Shown: piece by piece, positions 12,905 through 12,947 of the stretch | How positions within the stretch are numbered: position 1 is the first letter of the stretch | Layout: every line of letters begins with the position of its first letter | Source: Candidatus Omnitrophota bacterium | GTDB taxonomy: Bacteria > Omnitrophota > Omnitrophia > Omnitrophales > Abzuiibacteriaceae | NCBI GenBank assembly: GCA_016206995.1 | Contig: JACQQN010000070.1 | Span: 1-12,947 of the forward strand | Length of the DNA: 12,947 bases | Direction: 5' to 3' | The notes under the pieces: generated by a model | Databases searched by the model: none | Told to the model about the DNA's origin: nothing | Seen by the model: the letters and a program-made list of their open reading frames with translations, nothing else | Position numbers and translations under genes: made by a program

Positions 12905-12947
12905 TTAGATTTGATCGATTTTCTTGCGAAGGGCATCGACCGACTCA
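12905..12947 (-). CDS. Probable 3' end of a minus-strand gene, cut by the window edge
   Basis: On the minus strand the last 40 nt of the window read in one frame as ESVDALRKKIDQI followed by TAA (12907-12905). The stop lies 12 bp from the stop of the convergent amidase gene, a natural gene boundary, and the peptide looks like the end of an amphipathic helix. It is too short to assign a function, and an open frame of this length can arise by chance. Confidence 0.4.
   Translation of the reverse strand, partial: ESVDALRKKIDQI

Overview
This window looks like a chromosomal segment of a Gram-negative-type bacterium. It has moderate to low GC by eye, a lipobox-bearing LysM/amidase lipoprotein and Sec signal peptides. 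The lineage cannot be fixed from the sequence. An anaerobic or poorly cultured lineage such as Omnitrophota or a neighbouring group would fit the mixture of genes, but that is a guess.

Layout. A PaaI-type thioesterase (131-547) and a half-size UPF0016/GDT1 cation transporter (564-836) form a short plus-strand pair. They are followed by a 260-bp gap holding a candidate sigma70 promoter and a long imperfect palindrome of about 106 bp with MITE/REP-like features. Next comes a tightly packed six-gene plus-strand operon (1097-8696) resembling hydrogenase-4/formate hydrogenlyase (hyfB-C-E-F-G-HI). A convergent ABC-F ATPase gene lies on the minus strand (8769-10622), then a strong hairpin terminator, a small secreted protein gene (minus, 10855-11127), and divergently from it an isoaspartyl methyltransferase gene with an apparent signal peptide (11286-12026) and a LysM/amidase lipoprotein gene (12083-12892). 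The right edge probably holds the last 13 codons of a minus-strand gene. The left edge may hold the start of a divergent minus-strand gene.

Main point. The hyf-like operon keeps the membrane ion-translocation module: two antiporter-like subunits, a NuoH-like and a HyfE subunit. It also keeps an intact iron-sulfur wire, with two ferredoxin-type [4Fe-4S] sites fused to the NuoB-like subunit that carries the proximal cluster. The catalytic large subunit, however, has lost all four cysteines that bind Ni-Fe in hydrogenases: RVCGIC has become RISGDN, and DPCYSC has become NLSYSG. The protein stops exactly where maturation proteolysis would end the mature hydrogenase chain. The complex is therefore best read as an energy-converting-hydrogenase-related (Ehr) complex, an evolutionary relative of complex I and group 4 hydrogenases, and not as a hydrogenase. 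Its electron acceptor or donor at the former NiFe site is unknown. No hydrogenase maturation genes and no formate dehydrogenase gene are present in the window.
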